From an uncultured Oscillospiraceae bacterium (GTDB lineage Bacteria > Bacillota_A > Clostridia > Oscillospirales > Acutalibacteraceae), in NCBI GenBank assembly GCA_910589395.1, contig CAJUTL010000026.1:1-36194 (forward strand): 36,194 nt of DNA, given 5' to 3'. Of the stretch, positions 7,418 to 16,208 are shown in pieces (the first letter of the stretch is position 1; the number at the start of each line of letters is the position of its first letter). A program made the position numbers and the translations under genes. Below the pieces are notes generated by a model. The model had not been told where the DNA came from. It worked only from the letters and a program-made list of their open reading frames with translations, and did not search any database.

Positions 7418-8551
7418 TAAATTTAGTGGTCAGCGGGGAATTAGTAATTCAAGGCAAGGGCGGAGTGTGCTGGATTATAGTTTGTACTGCAGGCAATCGC
7501 AAACTGGGTGGAAAAGGAAGCTCGGAAAAAGTGCAGAAAGCTATCGCTTTCTTGGCACTTTCTCGAAGAATCTCATCCTCACTTCTTGAGCAAAAGGGCA
7601 AAGGGCGAGATTCTTCACCGCCTTCGGCGGTTCAGAATGACAAAGGGAAGGCGGTTGCCTTTTCTAACAGCTGACTACTCACAACGAAAGGGTGAGGTTT
7701 TTTACTGAGAAAGTAAGGAGAGCCTTACTTTTTGTTCAGCAATGACAGGAGGAAGCGAGCGTTTCACCGCTAAATGATAGTTTTGCAATTACTCTTGGCT
7801 TTCTCGCCTGCCGGCTCAGACATTGCTGGACGTGCCCCACCGGGGCACAGCAACCGAAGCGGTAGCTGAGAACGGTTCGCACCAGCGGTCTCGCCTGCCG
7901 GCTCGGGTGCAAAGCGCAGAAAGCTATAGCTTTCTTGGCGCATTGTCCTGCACCGACCGAGTTGACAAACGAGAACGGGTCAGAGCGGTCTCCACTGGAG
8001 ACCTTCCCCCCACTGGGACGCGCTCGCCCCTGAAAGGAGAGCAGTCACGGCAAAGCCGTCTGGCTGGGCAGTTAATAAGACGCAGGGTTTATACGGGTTT
8101 ACAGTGAGCTGACACCGCTCCACCATGTTTACGCATGGTCCCCCTCTCCTTTCAGGGGAGGCAAGGGTTGCTGTGCCCCACCGGGGCACAGCAACCGGAG
8201 CGAAGCGGAGAAAGATGTCAGCCAACAGGCGAGAAAGGCAAGGATTTCTGCTTCTCGTCAGCCTGCTAAATTATAGTTTAACACGCAGTTCCCACCTGTC
8301 ATTCTGAGGAACGAAGTGACGAAGAATCTCGTCCTTAATTTTCCGAATAAAAGGGGAAAGGACGAGATCCTTCGCTTCGCTCAGGATGACAGGAGAGAGG
8401 TGAGCGAATAACCGGTAAATTCCAGTTTAGCGAACTTTGCCCTTGACCTTCTTAATTGCTCCTTGCTCATGGTATACGCTCTATTTTTCCATGTATTGAA
8501 TAGCTGCCGCCTTGCTCGGTTATTTGTGTACCTATTGTTCAGCATTCCATA
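7418..8551. repeat. Intergenic repeat mosaic downstream of recX
   Basis: About 1.1 kb with no supportable gene. It holds a damaged TGTCATTCTGA-type element (7563-7640), and CTAAA/TTTAG palindromes near 7425, 7766, 8261 and 8413. GTGCCCC-ACC-GGGGCAC hairpins lie near 7832 and 8174. Between about 7780 and 8180 is a composite block whose reverse complement matches about 32815-33350 module by module. A full TGTCATTCTGA hairpin element lies at 8295-8393. Confidence 0.75.
8295..8393. repeat. TGTCATTCTGA-bounded hairpin element, copy 1
   Basis: CCTGTCATTCTGAGGAACG... runs to ...TCGCTCAGGATGACAGG. The two halves, including GAATCTCGTCCTT and AAGGACGAGATCC, are imperfect inverted repeats over about 40 bases each, so the whole 99 bases fold into one long hairpin. 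The same layout recurs at 22510-22645, 22729-22838, 32454-32574 and 34557-34667, each with a different loop. Confidence 0.8.
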
Positions 8552-9376
8552 TCAAAATTCTTCCAATGCCTGCCGCAGGGCGGGAAGCTTCAGTTTCAGC
8601 ATTTCCTCTAAGGGGTAGCGTTCCAGCAAAAATCGGACGAACCGGCAGCCCAGGAAATAGCCCGTATCTGATTTTTCCCGGTAGCTGCACCAATCCCCGA
8701 AGAAGTCCTGTACGCTTTCCTCTGCCGCAAGCCTGCGGCGATATTCCGCTTTCAAAGTTTCCTCCTGTTCTATGCACCAGGTAAGCCAGCCGTTTTGATC
8801 CTGATGGTAATAATCGGGCTGTCCCAGAAGCTCCTGTTCGCAGAACATGGCCACGCCTTCACTGTAAAGCTGGAACAGCCCCTCTTCTTCGGGAGTGGCT
8901 GCTTCTCCAAAGCAGCCGCCCTTCTGCTCGTGATACAAATGCCCCAGCTCGTGGGCGGCCAAGGCAAACAGTTTTTCTTCTTCGCCCCAGCGGAGCTCCC
9001 AGATCTTTTCCATGCCCAGAAGCACGGCGGGCTTTCCGTTCAGCTTATCTGCCCAGCCTGCCCCGTTGCACAGGCCCAAATACAACAGCACCTCCGCTTC
9101 CGGTTCTTGCCCAAAAGCCTGCTGAAAGCCGGAGGCAATTTTTTTCGATACCCTTTGAAAACTGAGGTGGATCTCCCTGAGCCCCTCGCTGTTTTTCAAT
9201 GCGTCCTGCAAGACAGGCAGGACCTGTTTTTCAAAATCGTAGTCCGCTGCGTCCTTTTCACATTTTTCCGCAAGCTCCGGAGAAATAGCCGCGGCATATT
9301 TCTTCCATGCGGTAAGAGTAAAGCTCCCCTCCGGGAAAACCCTCTGTACCGCTTCATAAGTATCCGTAAAATGCAT
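8552..9376 (-). CDS. Predicted zinc metalloprotease (HELGH protein)
   Basis: A 274-residue protein without a signal peptide, so probably cytoplasmic. HELGH (142-146) is the zinc-binding HExxH motif, and E173 in the YSEGVAMF stretch 27 residues later is a good candidate for the third ligand, as in gluzincins. The general layout resembles the DUF2268-type predicted Zn-dependent proteases, but I cannot assign the family firmly. The start at 9376 is chosen because GGGGAAAGGAG stands 6 bases before that ATG. The upstream in-frame TTG has no such site. It is a single gene with no obvious partner, between repeats and the surface-protein locus. Confidence 0.75.
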   Translation of the reverse strand: MHFTDTYEAVQRVFPEGSFTLTAWKKYAAAISPELAEKCEKDAADYDFEKQVLPVLQDALKNSEGLREIHLSFQRVSKKIASGFQQAFGQEPEAEVLLYLGLCNGAGWADKLNGKPAVLLGMEKIWELRWGEEEKLFALAAHELGHLYHEQKGGCFGEAATPEEEGLFQLYSEGVAMFCEQELLGQPDYYHQDQNGWLTWCIEQEETLKAEYRRRLAAEESVQDFFGDWCSYREKSDTGYFLGCRFVRFLLERYPLEEMLKLKLPALRQALEEF

Positions 9377-9437
9377 TTTGTTCTCCTTTCCCCGCTTCAA
9401 AAATCTCCCCGAACACCTGAAGGTTCGGGGAGAGCTG

Positions 9438-12188
9438 CTATTTCACAATGAAATTGTAGGGCTGCTCCGCCACAATGCCGCCGGAGCTGTCCGCAATGCG
9501 GATTAGCAAGCGGTAGGTGCCGCGCTCCTGGCCCTTGGGAACCACCAGGTGCAGAGTTTCTCCCTGCCCGGTCGGAATACTTCCGGAAGAGGGAGAAATG
9601 CTCCAATCTCCCGCCGCCGGAGAGTAGCTGCCGCTTTCAGGCCCTTCTCCTGTTTTACACAGAACCTCCGCTAGAAGGGTATCTCCCGGCTGGATCCCAC
9701 GGTAGCTCAGGTTGAAGGCCAAATCTATTGCCCCTTCCGAAACGTCTATCAGCCTTTGGCTGTCGCCGCCCAGCTCGACCTTGATAGACCGCTGGCCGCC
9801 GCCGGTTTCTTCCCGATCCAGGGAAACGCCGAGCTCCGCTTCCGCGTCCACGGCGCCCTGGCTGCCGGCCATTTGCAGGCCCGCCCGGGGGAAAAGGGCT
9901 GCCTTGATCCGGTATTCTCCGGAGGCCAGCTCGCTTTCCTGCACAGAGGAAAGGTTCAGGTTTATGGCGGCAGAGCCATTTTGGGCCATGGTAAAGGACA
10001 GGGTGCCGTCCCGCTCCGAAATCACGTTTTCTCCATCTCCGGTAACGGACATTCCGGTGGGGAAGCTGATTTTCTTCCCATCGGGAGTCGTCAGAGTCAA
10101 ACGGACACAGGCACCTGCCGCATAGCGGGCATTTGACCCTGTGGCAGCGGACGCCGTAAAGCTCCAAATACCGGTTTCCGTTTCCTCCCGGCTGAGGCTC
10201 AGGCTGCAGCCTTCCTCCGCCGCCACAGTAAAGGCCGCTTTTGCCGCGCTTTCCGGCTGCTGGCTGCTTTCATAGGTCATTGCCAGAAAATACTCGCCCT
10301 GAGGAAGTCCACCGGCCGCGGCGGAAAAATCCACCACCACAAGAAGCCTTTCTGAAACGGAAGCAGACCCCGCCGTCGAAGCAGAATAGCTTTCTCCGCC
10401 GTCCAGGGCCGTAAAGCCGGAAAGGGGCAGCTTTGCGGCTCCTCCGCCTGCGGAAAAGCTGTAATACCGGCTGTTTTCCGCGGAGGTCATATCGCCCAAA
10501 ACCAGCCTGGTTCCCGCAGGGAAGGCCACCTTGGATATGGCGGCGCCCTCTCCCTTGGCGCACAGCCAAAGGCTGCTCTCCGTTTTTCCGGAGGGGATAT
10601 AGCTTCTATGAAAGCTTGCCGTCACCACGCCGCTGGGGGGAATGACCGCGCTGCCGCCGGAAATGCCGCCCAAAAAGCTTTTGCCCGGTACAATGCCGGC
10701 CGAGCCGCTTTCTGAGGGATCGCCTTCCGCCGTGGAGGAAACACCCTGTACGGCGGAAAAGGCCACCTCCTCGCCGCTGCTCTCACTGCGGAACAGCGCT
10801 TGGAAGAGAGTTTGCTTTTTTTGTACGGTCTCAATACAGCGGAACCATTTGCCGCTGTCTGCGGGCTCCGGCTTGTGCCGGTAGGTTTTTGCGGTTTCTC
10901 CCGAAAGCTCCTTCCAGGAAAGCTGCTCCTGATCCACGGGAAGCGTTTTTCCCGCTTCCTGCACACAGGTCTGCCAGCGGCAGGAAAGAACCTCATAGCC
11001 CACTGGCTCCGGTGCGGTAAACACCCAGGTATCTCCCTCCTGCGTCACTGTGATTTTTCCGGCAGGCTCCCGGCTCCAGTTGGCGATCAAATAGAGGTCT
11101 GTTCGCTCTCCCACTGAGAAGACCGAACCGGCGGGACGCACGGTATTGGGCTCGTCCTGGGTTTCCGTCCAGCCGCTGAAAACGTACCGATACAGGCCGT
11201 CCCCCTCCGGGGCGGAAAATTCCGGCGGAACGCCCGGCACAGTGAGCTTGCCGTCTGCCACGGGAATATTTTTCAAAACAGCCTGGCTGTCTGTGCTGCT
11301 CCCTTTTCCATAGTGCAGGGTGACGGGAAGCATTGCCTGGGCCTCCTGATATCCTGCCGCGGTCATTGCCGCCCGAAAGCTTTCGTTTTCCGCTGAGCAG
11401 AAAAAAACAGGGCCGTTTTGCCGGGGATAGAAGATTTCCGTTCCGATCTCCTGCTGGGTAATATGCTCGATCACGTACCGATTTTCTTCTTCCGGATTTG
11501 AATCATTTTCCGGCGTGCCGGAAGCTTCCGGGAGGCTGTCCAGAGAGCTTTGCGGTGTGCTCTGCGCCTGATCCGGCAGAGAGGAAGCTGCTTCCTGTTC
11601 CTCCGGAGCGGAAGAAACCGTCTGTTCTCCCTCCACTGTGGAAGCAGGCTCTAAGGGGGCGCTTTCCGGGGCCGTGGACGATGGTTGCTGGGAGGCCTCA
11701 CTTTTCGCCGGAGGCTCTGCTTCCTTCTTTTTGGTAACTAACGCCTCGGTAAAGGGATTTTCCACATACTCGGGCCTGGGGGCCAGCTCCGCGCTGTCCC
11801 CGGAAAAGGCCTGATCCCCAATGCGAAGTAGGCCTTTCGGCAGCACAATGGTCCCGGTAAGGCTTTTACAGTTATAAAAGGTGCAGCTTCCAATGGCGGT
11901 CAAGTCCGCTCCCAGCTTTACCGTGGTGATCTGATATGCCCCAAAGGGTGCTGTTTCCGGGGTAAAATCCCGAATGGCCCCGGAACCGCTGATGGTCAGC
12001 ACGCCGTTTTCTTCCAAGGCGGCGGTAACGCTTTGTGGGTTTACACCGATATCAAAGGAACGTGTCTCTCCGCTGGCAGTAACGGTGATCCCCTCCGCGC
12101 AGAGGCAGCCTGTTATCAGCATTGCCGAAAGCAGAACGCACAGAAGCGCTCCCGCCTTTTTCCGGACAAAACAGAACAAACGCTTCAT
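9438..12188 (-). CDS. Large multidomain surface protein (LRR_5/Ig-like), likely lipoprotein
   Basis: A 916-residue secreted protein and the last gene of the fibre locus. The N-terminus has a positively charged start, a hydrophobic segment and LITGC, a possible lipobox (Cys28). Then come a short BspA-type leucine-rich section (about 50-130, with IGSCTFYNCKSLTG and IGDQAFSGD), a Pro/Ser/Glu-rich linker (about 150-240), an InlB/Flg_new-like repeat (Y.F.GWTE...VGE..DLYLIANW, near 330-370), an Ig-like section with paired Trp/Cys (about 385-460), and several beta-rich segments to the end. No LPXTG sorting signal follows. Its position suggests a cell-surface partner or adhesin of the SipW-dependent proteins. 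AAGGAG precedes the ATG by 9 bases. Confidence 0.8.
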   Translation of the reverse strand: MKRLFCFVRKKAGALLCVLLSAMLITGCLCAEGITVTASGETRSFDIGVNPQSVTAALEENGVLTISGSGAIRDFTPETAPFGAYQITTVKLGADLTAIGSCTFYNCKSLTGTIVLPKGLLRIGDQAFSGDSAELAPRPEYVENPFTEALVTKKKEAEPPAKSEASQQPSSTAPESAPLEPASTVEGEQTVSSAPEEQEAASSLPDQAQSTPQSSLDSLPEASGTPENDSNPEEENRYVIEHITQQEIGTEIFYPRQNGPVFFCSAENESFRAAMTAAGYQEAQAMLPVTLHYGKGSSTDSQAVLKNIPVADGKLTVPGVPPEFSAPEGDGLYRYVFSGWTETQDEPNTVRPAGSVFSVGERTDLYLIANWSREPAGKITVTQEGDTWVFTAPEPVGYEVLSCRWQTCVQEAGKTLPVDQEQLSWKELSGETAKTYRHKPEPADSGKWFRCIETVQKKQTLFQALFRSESSGEEVAFSAVQGVSSTAEGDPSESGSAGIVPGKSFLGGISGGSAVIPPSGVVTASFHRSYIPSGKTESSLWLCAKGEGAAISKVAFPAGTRLVLGDMTSAENSRYYSFSAGGGAAKLPLSGFTALDGGESYSASTAGSASVSERLLVVVDFSAAAGGLPQGEYFLAMTYESSQQPESAAKAAFTVAAEEGCSLSLSREETETGIWSFTASAATGSNARYAAGACVRLTLTTPDGKKISFPTGMSVTGDGENVISERDGTLSFTMAQNGSAAINLNLSSVQESELASGEYRIKAALFPRAGLQMAGSQGAVDAEAELGVSLDREETGGGQRSIKVELGGDSQRLIDVSEGAIDLAFNLSYRGIQPGDTLLAEVLCKTGEGPESGSYSPAAGDWSISPSSGSIPTGQGETLHLVVPKGQERGTYRLLIRIADSSGGIVAEQPYNFIVK

Positions 12189-12253
12189 TACAGCAAGCTC
12201 CTTTCCAATGAGAGATCAGTGCATAGATACTAAGTTTGCACAGAGGGAAAATA

Positions 12254-13027
12254 CTATGACATGCTTTCCTGCTCTGTTACGGTAAAATCTTCTTTTACAT
12301 AGCTGATTTTTGGGTTTTTCTTGAGAAAGGTAAGGGCATAACGTGTTCCCGGCTGGGGAGTAAAGGTAATTTCCCCGGAGGCCGCGCCGGACAAAAGCGC
12401 ATTTATGGGGTCCGGCAGCAGGGAAGCGGGCCAGGCTACCGTTACGGCAGAGCCGCCGCCTCCCGCCAGCTCCAGCACCACGGCGCCTTCCTGCTCTTCC
12501 ACTGTCCACTGCAATTCTCCCTGCCGGGCGGTAAAACCAAACCGGGCGCTGACTGTTTTTACATAGGGCTCGGTGCTTTGGGCGGCTACTGTTACCACAC
12601 CGTCGCCGCCAAAGGCCGATTTCTCCAGCGTCAGCGTGATGGTCTCTGTTTGAAAATCGCCGGACAGACTGCCGGAACGTTCCGTTCCCGAAATGACCTC
12701 AGAAGCGGCGTTTTCCGCCCAACAGGTATACTGCAGGGGGTGCTCCGTACAGCGCAGCTCATCTACAAAATTGGACAGGGAAAAGGTGACGGTTACCGCT
12801 TCCCCCTCTGCCGGTTCACTGATTTGATAATAGGGGGGATCCTCCTTCAGCCGGTCGCTGACAAAGTAAAAGGGTACAGCCGCCGCGGCGCCGTTTTTTG
12901 CGGCCTGATTCACATATTTTGCCAGAGTGGCCCCTACAGTAGATAACAGCAAAGCCAGCGCCACCAGAAAAACCAGTGCCGCCAGCACACGCTGAAACTG
13001 TATTTTCTTTTTTTTCTGCTTTCTCAT
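12254..13027 (-). CDS. SipW-cognate secreted protein (257 aa)
   Basis: An exported protein with the signal-peptide end ATLAKYV (33-39), the same TLAKY motif at the same position as in its neighbour and in the presumed major subunit. This is the SipW-dependent (TasA/CalY-type) class. The mature part begins with a PFYFVSDRL stretch, then a beta-rich domain with VTFSLSNF and LQYTCW, then further beta segments. Start at 13027 is chosen because AAAGGTGG lies 5 bases before that ATG. It has no sorting signal or second membrane segment. It is probably a minor fibre component or a matrix protein processed by one of the two signal peptidases of the locus. Confidence 0.75.
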   Translation of the reverse strand: MRKQKKKKIQFQRVLAALVFLVALALLLSTVGATLAKYVNQAAKNGAAAAVPFYFVSDRLKEDPPYYQISEPAEGEAVTVTFSLSNFVDELRCTEHPLQYTCWAENAASEVISGTERSGSLSGDFQTETITLTLEKSAFGGDGVVTVAAQSTEPYVKTVSARFGFTARQGELQWTVEEQEGAVVLELAGGGGSAVTVAWPASLLPDPINALLSGAASGEITFTPQPGTRYALTFLKKNPKISYVKEDFTVTEQESMS

Positions 13028-13104
13028 GGGTACCACCTTTAGGTCTGGGAGACAAGTCATTAGCCGTAAGTAGTTAGTAATTAGAAAGGACGATGTGAGT
13101 CAAA

Positions 13105-13692
13105 TCAGGACCCAGCGGCAGGTTTTGGCTGTGCTTGCCTGGTGGTCACAGTCACTGTGACCAGATCGATCTCATGGCTGTAATCTTCATTGGTTTCCGC
13201 TTCGGGCCACTTGATGGAAAGCTCATACGAATGCTGCTTTCTACTGCCCTCTTTACCGCCGGCCACCGGCAGCTTTCCGCCGCCCGCGGTAAGCGTTTGA
13301 TCCAGGGGGCCCGCAAGCTGACTGCCTTCCTCGCTGTCTCCCGCTTCTTTTTTCCCCAGCAGGGTAAAGGTAAGCGGCAGGTTCCCCATGGTATCTATGG
13401 CGATCTCATATTCCAGAGCTACCTCGCAGTTTCTTTCCCCATCGTAGTTTTGTACGGTAAACTGCACCGTGCGGGTATCGCCGGGGGCCATATTTTCAAG
13501 GGAAAGATCGAAATCCAGTGTACCGCCTCCGGCAAAAGCCGCGGTCCGCGCGGAAAGAGACGTGCCAAACTGAGAGGAATACTTTGCCAGGGTCCCAGTA
13601 GTTCCGAGCATAGTAACTACCGCCGCCAGCAGCAGATATCGCAAAAGGCGGGGGCGATGCCTCATATGTTTCGCGTGTTCCGACTTCCTCAT
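13105..13692 (-). CDS. SipW-cognate secreted protein (195 aa), TasA-like
   Basis: A small exported protein with a basic N-terminus, a hydrophobic stretch and GTLAKYS (33-39). The mature part is a single beta-rich domain: TLDFDLSLENMAPGDTR, VQFTVQNYDG, an LPLTFTLLG strand and a closing LSIKWP...VTVTVTTRQAQ. The N-terminal 'LSLENMAPGD' is like the 'NLKPGD' element of TasA. The closing Trp-Pro strand matches the WEWPYED strand of the presumed major subunit (16209-16895). AGAGGAAAG lies about 6 bases before the ATG. Candidate minor fibre subunit. Confidence 0.78.
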   Translation of the reverse strand: MRKSEHAKHMRHRPRLLRYLLLAAVVTMLGTTGTLAKYSSQFGTSLSARTAAFAGGGTLDFDLSLENMAPGDTRTVQFTVQNYDGERNCEVALEYEIAIDTMGNLPLTFTLLGKKEAGDSEEGSQLAGPLDQTLTAGGGKLPVAGGKEGSRKQHSYELSIKWPEAETNEDYSHEIDLVTVTVTTRQAQPKPAAGS

Positions 13693-13853
13693 GGTTTCTC
13701 TTTCCTCTGGCTGGATTTTTCGCTAAGAATTTGTACCGATAGCATCATTTGACGAGGGCGCAGCGCCGCGGGTATTTCCCCGGCGTTCTGTGGTATTGAT
13801 GAAAACATTAAAATTTTGATTTTTTAGCCCGCAATAGAAGGCTTTTCTGCTTC

Positions 13854-14369
13854 TTACGCACTGTGTCTGCCCTTTTCCTTCCCGGTTCCGATCCAATCGG
13901 GAAGCTTAATGAGCAAAGCACCTATCACAAGCAGCAGCAGGATCCCCAGAGGGGAGCGCAAAAACAGCAGCACTCCGCCTGCGCCGGGCAGCACCAGGCA
14001 CAGCTTTCCCAAGATCCGCTCCGGGGAAAGCAGGTCGCTGTCCTCTGTGTTGTTGGCGTCTCCCTGGGTGATAAACTGCCCGGAAACACTACCCATGATC
14101 CGATGGGTCACCGTTTCTCCCCGGCTGTCGCGGAAAGTGACTACATCTCCCAGGGTATAAGTTTCCTGACTTTTTACCAAGATCAGGTCACCGGGAGACA
14201 TGCTGGGCTCCATACTGCCCGAGGTCACGATATACTGAGAGTACCCCAGCACCTCCGGCGCCTCCTTTTTCAGCACCGTCTGCTGCACCAGCATCCAGAT
14301 ATTTACAAGGAGCACTATGCACAATACTGCCGTTAGCAGGCCGCGCAGCACTTTAATGATCACTTTCAT
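13854..14369 (-). CDS. sipW: SipW-type signal peptidase I (ER-type, Ser/His)
   Basis: A membrane-bound signal peptidase of the S26B type, 171 residues. One N-terminal membrane segment (about 8-29) and one C-terminal segment (about 135-156) flank an outside catalytic part. Catalytic Ser52 is in SGSMEP, and His89 in VTHRI stands where ordinary bacterial signal peptidases have lysine. Asp104 lies in TQGDANN. These define the archaeal/ER/SipW type, whose known bacterial member processes TasA and TapA. Start at 14369 is chosen for GGAAGG 8 bases upstream. It lies between the TLAKY-type proteins and should cleave them. Confidence 0.92.
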   Translation of the reverse strand: MKVIIKVLRGLLTAVLCIVLLVNIWMLVQQTVLKKEAPEVLGYSQYIVTSGSMEPSMSPGDLILVKSQETYTLGDVVTFRDSRGETVTHRIMGSVSGQFITQGDANNTEDSDLLSPERILGKLCLVLPGAGGVLLFLRSPLGILLLLVIGALLIKLPDWIGTGKEKGRHSA

Positions 14370-14481
14370 AGCCGTTTCCTTCCGCAAATGAGGGCTTCGT
14401 GGTTAGGGACTTGGAAAGGGGAAAAGCCAAGAATCCGTTTGGATAGGGAGCTTTGTTCTTCCCGCTCTTCCCACTTTCTTG

Positions 14482-16074
14482 CTAGTGGATCCCCGGATAC
14501 CGGGTGTCGCCATCGAGGCTGACCTCGGGCTCTTTTATTACCTGAGCTGCTTCAATGAGCACAGAAACCATATAGGTCCTGCCGGTGGTATAAAGATCTG
14601 AGGTTGCCGCCGCGGTATCCAGCGCGTCGTCCCGTTCCGGTCTGTACCAGTCTTCATACATCCATTCCCAATCGATCCGGAAATGCTGCACGCTTTCCGC
14701 CGGGATCACGATCTCCTTGGTTCCCAGCGGCTGCTCTGCGCTGGAAATACGTTCCCGGTACAGATAGCTGTAATTCGTAGTCACGTTGATGATCGAATAT
14801 CGGATCGGCAGGTGAAAGGAGGTTTCTACCAGCGAAACGGTATAAACAATATCGAAGGGTTCCGGGTTTTCCAAGGAAAATTCATAATATCCCTTGGAAC
14901 CGGGCGCGGTAACGGGAAGGCCGTTCTTTTGCCCCAAATTCATGGAATCCGTGCGATGCTTGAACAAGTCGATCACAGACTGCTGTTTCCAGGAAACGCC
15001 TGTGTCCTGGTCGATCACAGAAATTCCCTGATAGTGCTCCGGTTCGGAAGAAACGGGTTCAGAGGACTCCGATTCGGAAGGCTCGGGCTCGGAAGGCTCC
15101 CGCTCCGGCTCCGGGGGCTCCGACCCTTGTGAGGCTTCATCAGGAGCTTCGCTTACCGGTTCTTTTTTCGGAGGGGCATATTCTTCAGGAAGCTGGGGCA
15201 GTTCCTCCGCCTCATCATCTGTGATAATGACGACCTTATCTCCGCCGCCTACCGTTTCTCCCCCCGGCAGTTGTACTTCCCCGCCGGGCAGCACCACAGG
15301 CCCGCCCTCCAGCTGAACGGAACCGTCCTTCTCCACCACCACGCCGGAAACGATTTCCTCACCTGGAGACAGCTCCACATGCCCTCCCCAGGGTGTTACC
15401 GCCGTGCCCTTGGTAGGCAGCAGCACATGACCTGACGACGCTACCAGACTTCCGGCAGGCGTTACCGCATGGGAGGGCTCCTTCACCTTCAGGGAGGAGC
15501 CGCTGAAATCCACGATCTGTCCATCTTTCGTCACAAAGTAGGCGCTTTCCTCTTCCACCTTCAGGGCCTGGTCCTTAGAAAGAACCAGGGTGAATTCCAG
15601 CAGCCGGGCATCTTCAGACATTTGAAAGGAGGGCTGCTCACCGAGATCCGCCAAAATGGCGGTTCCGGAAAAATCCAGAGACAGCTCCAGCTCGGTTAGG
15701 ATCTCTCTGTCGCTGTTCAGAACCGTTAAAGTGTGGGCGCCGGAACGCACATCGGAAAAATAGAATTTCCCCTGTTCGTCCGTTATATCGCTTTTCCCTG
15801 TTCTTTTCAGCTGTACCACGGCCCCCATGAAGGGTTCGCCGGAGCTGTGCAAAAGCCGCCCGCTGAGAAACCGCAGAGTTTTTCCGGACGAAAGAGAAGA
15901 ATCGCCGGGGGAAAGTACAATGGTATCCAGCAGCTCCCCGCTGGAACGGGCGGCGTTCTTTCCCAAAAGGAAGCCTACCATGCCGGAGGTCAGGGCAAAG
16001 ACCAGAAAAAGTGCCATCAATAGCGCGGAAAGCCGGGGCTGCCCCAAAAGCTTTCTTTTTTGTTTTTCCGCCAA
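14482..16074 (-). CDS. Membrane-anchored protein with fibre-subunit-like C-terminal domain
   Basis: 530 residues. A basic N-terminus and one membrane segment (about 16-38) lack the TLAKY end, so it should stay anchored. Then a carboxypeptidase-regulatory-like beta domain (about 68-132: GRLLHSSGEPFMGAVV...TDEQGKFYFSDV), a Gly/Val/Pro-rich repetitive part (about 200-275), and a Pro/Glu/Ser spacer (about 285-345). The C-terminal domain (about 385-520) has FSLEN, a 'HLPIRYS' strand and DWEWMYEDW...YMVSVLIEAAQ. That last part matches the LPNHFTM and VSWEWPYED...VTVQFVQA layout of the 16209-16895 protein. A likely anchor or base for the fibre, carrying one subunit-like domain outward on a spacer. 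The family is not otherwise recognised. Confidence 0.72.
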   Translation of the reverse strand: MAEKQKRKLLGQPRLSALLMALFLVFALTSGMVGFLLGKNAARSSGELLDTIVLSPGDSSLSSGKTLRFLSGRLLHSSGEPFMGAVVQLKRTGKSDITDEQGKFYFSDVRSGAHTLTVLNSDREILTELELSLDFSGTAILADLGEQPSFQMSEDARLLEFTLVLSKDQALKVEEESAYFVTKDGQIVDFSGSSLKVKEPSHAVTPAGSLVASSGHVLLPTKGTAVTPWGGHVELSPGEEIVSGVVVEKDGSVQLEGGPVVLPGGEVQLPGGETVGGGDKVVIITDDEAEELPQLPEEYAPPKKEPVSEAPDEASQGSEPPEPEREPSEPEPSESESSEPVSSEPEHYQGISVIDQDTGVSWKQQSVIDLFKHRTDSMNLGQKNGLPVTAPGSKGYYEFSLENPEPFDIVYTVSLVETSFHLPIRYSIINVTTNYSYLYRERISSAEQPLGTKEIVIPAESVQHFRIDWEWMYEDWYRPERDDALDTAAATSDLYTTGRTYMVSVLIEAAQVIKEPEVSLDGDTRYPGIH

Positions 16075-16100
16075 TTCCCTTCCCTCCTTTTCAAACGGAA

Positions 16101-16141
16101 AGCCCCCGGCAGAGGGCTTTCAAAGTCCTCTGCCGAGGGCT
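16101..16141 (-). terminator. Hairpin between the major subunit and downstream genes (partial terminator)
   Basis: Arms at 16101-16115 and 16127-16141 form 15 pairs with one G-U, around an 11-base loop. On the minus strand the stem is followed only by TTTCCGTTT, a poor T-run. This fits a leaky terminator or an mRNA-stabilising 3' stem rather than a full stop, which would make the upstream subunit more abundant than the genes after it. Confidence 0.7.
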
Positions 16142-16208
16142 CTTATTGCCATCGGCTGTGCCAAAACGGCAACCTTTTTATCCTTTTATTCTTACTTTCT
16201 TCTGCCTT

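Noticed and set aside
7823..8225. Short frames on both strands in the repeat block
   Set aside because: They follow the dispersed modules and are not preserved in the matching block at about 32815-33350.
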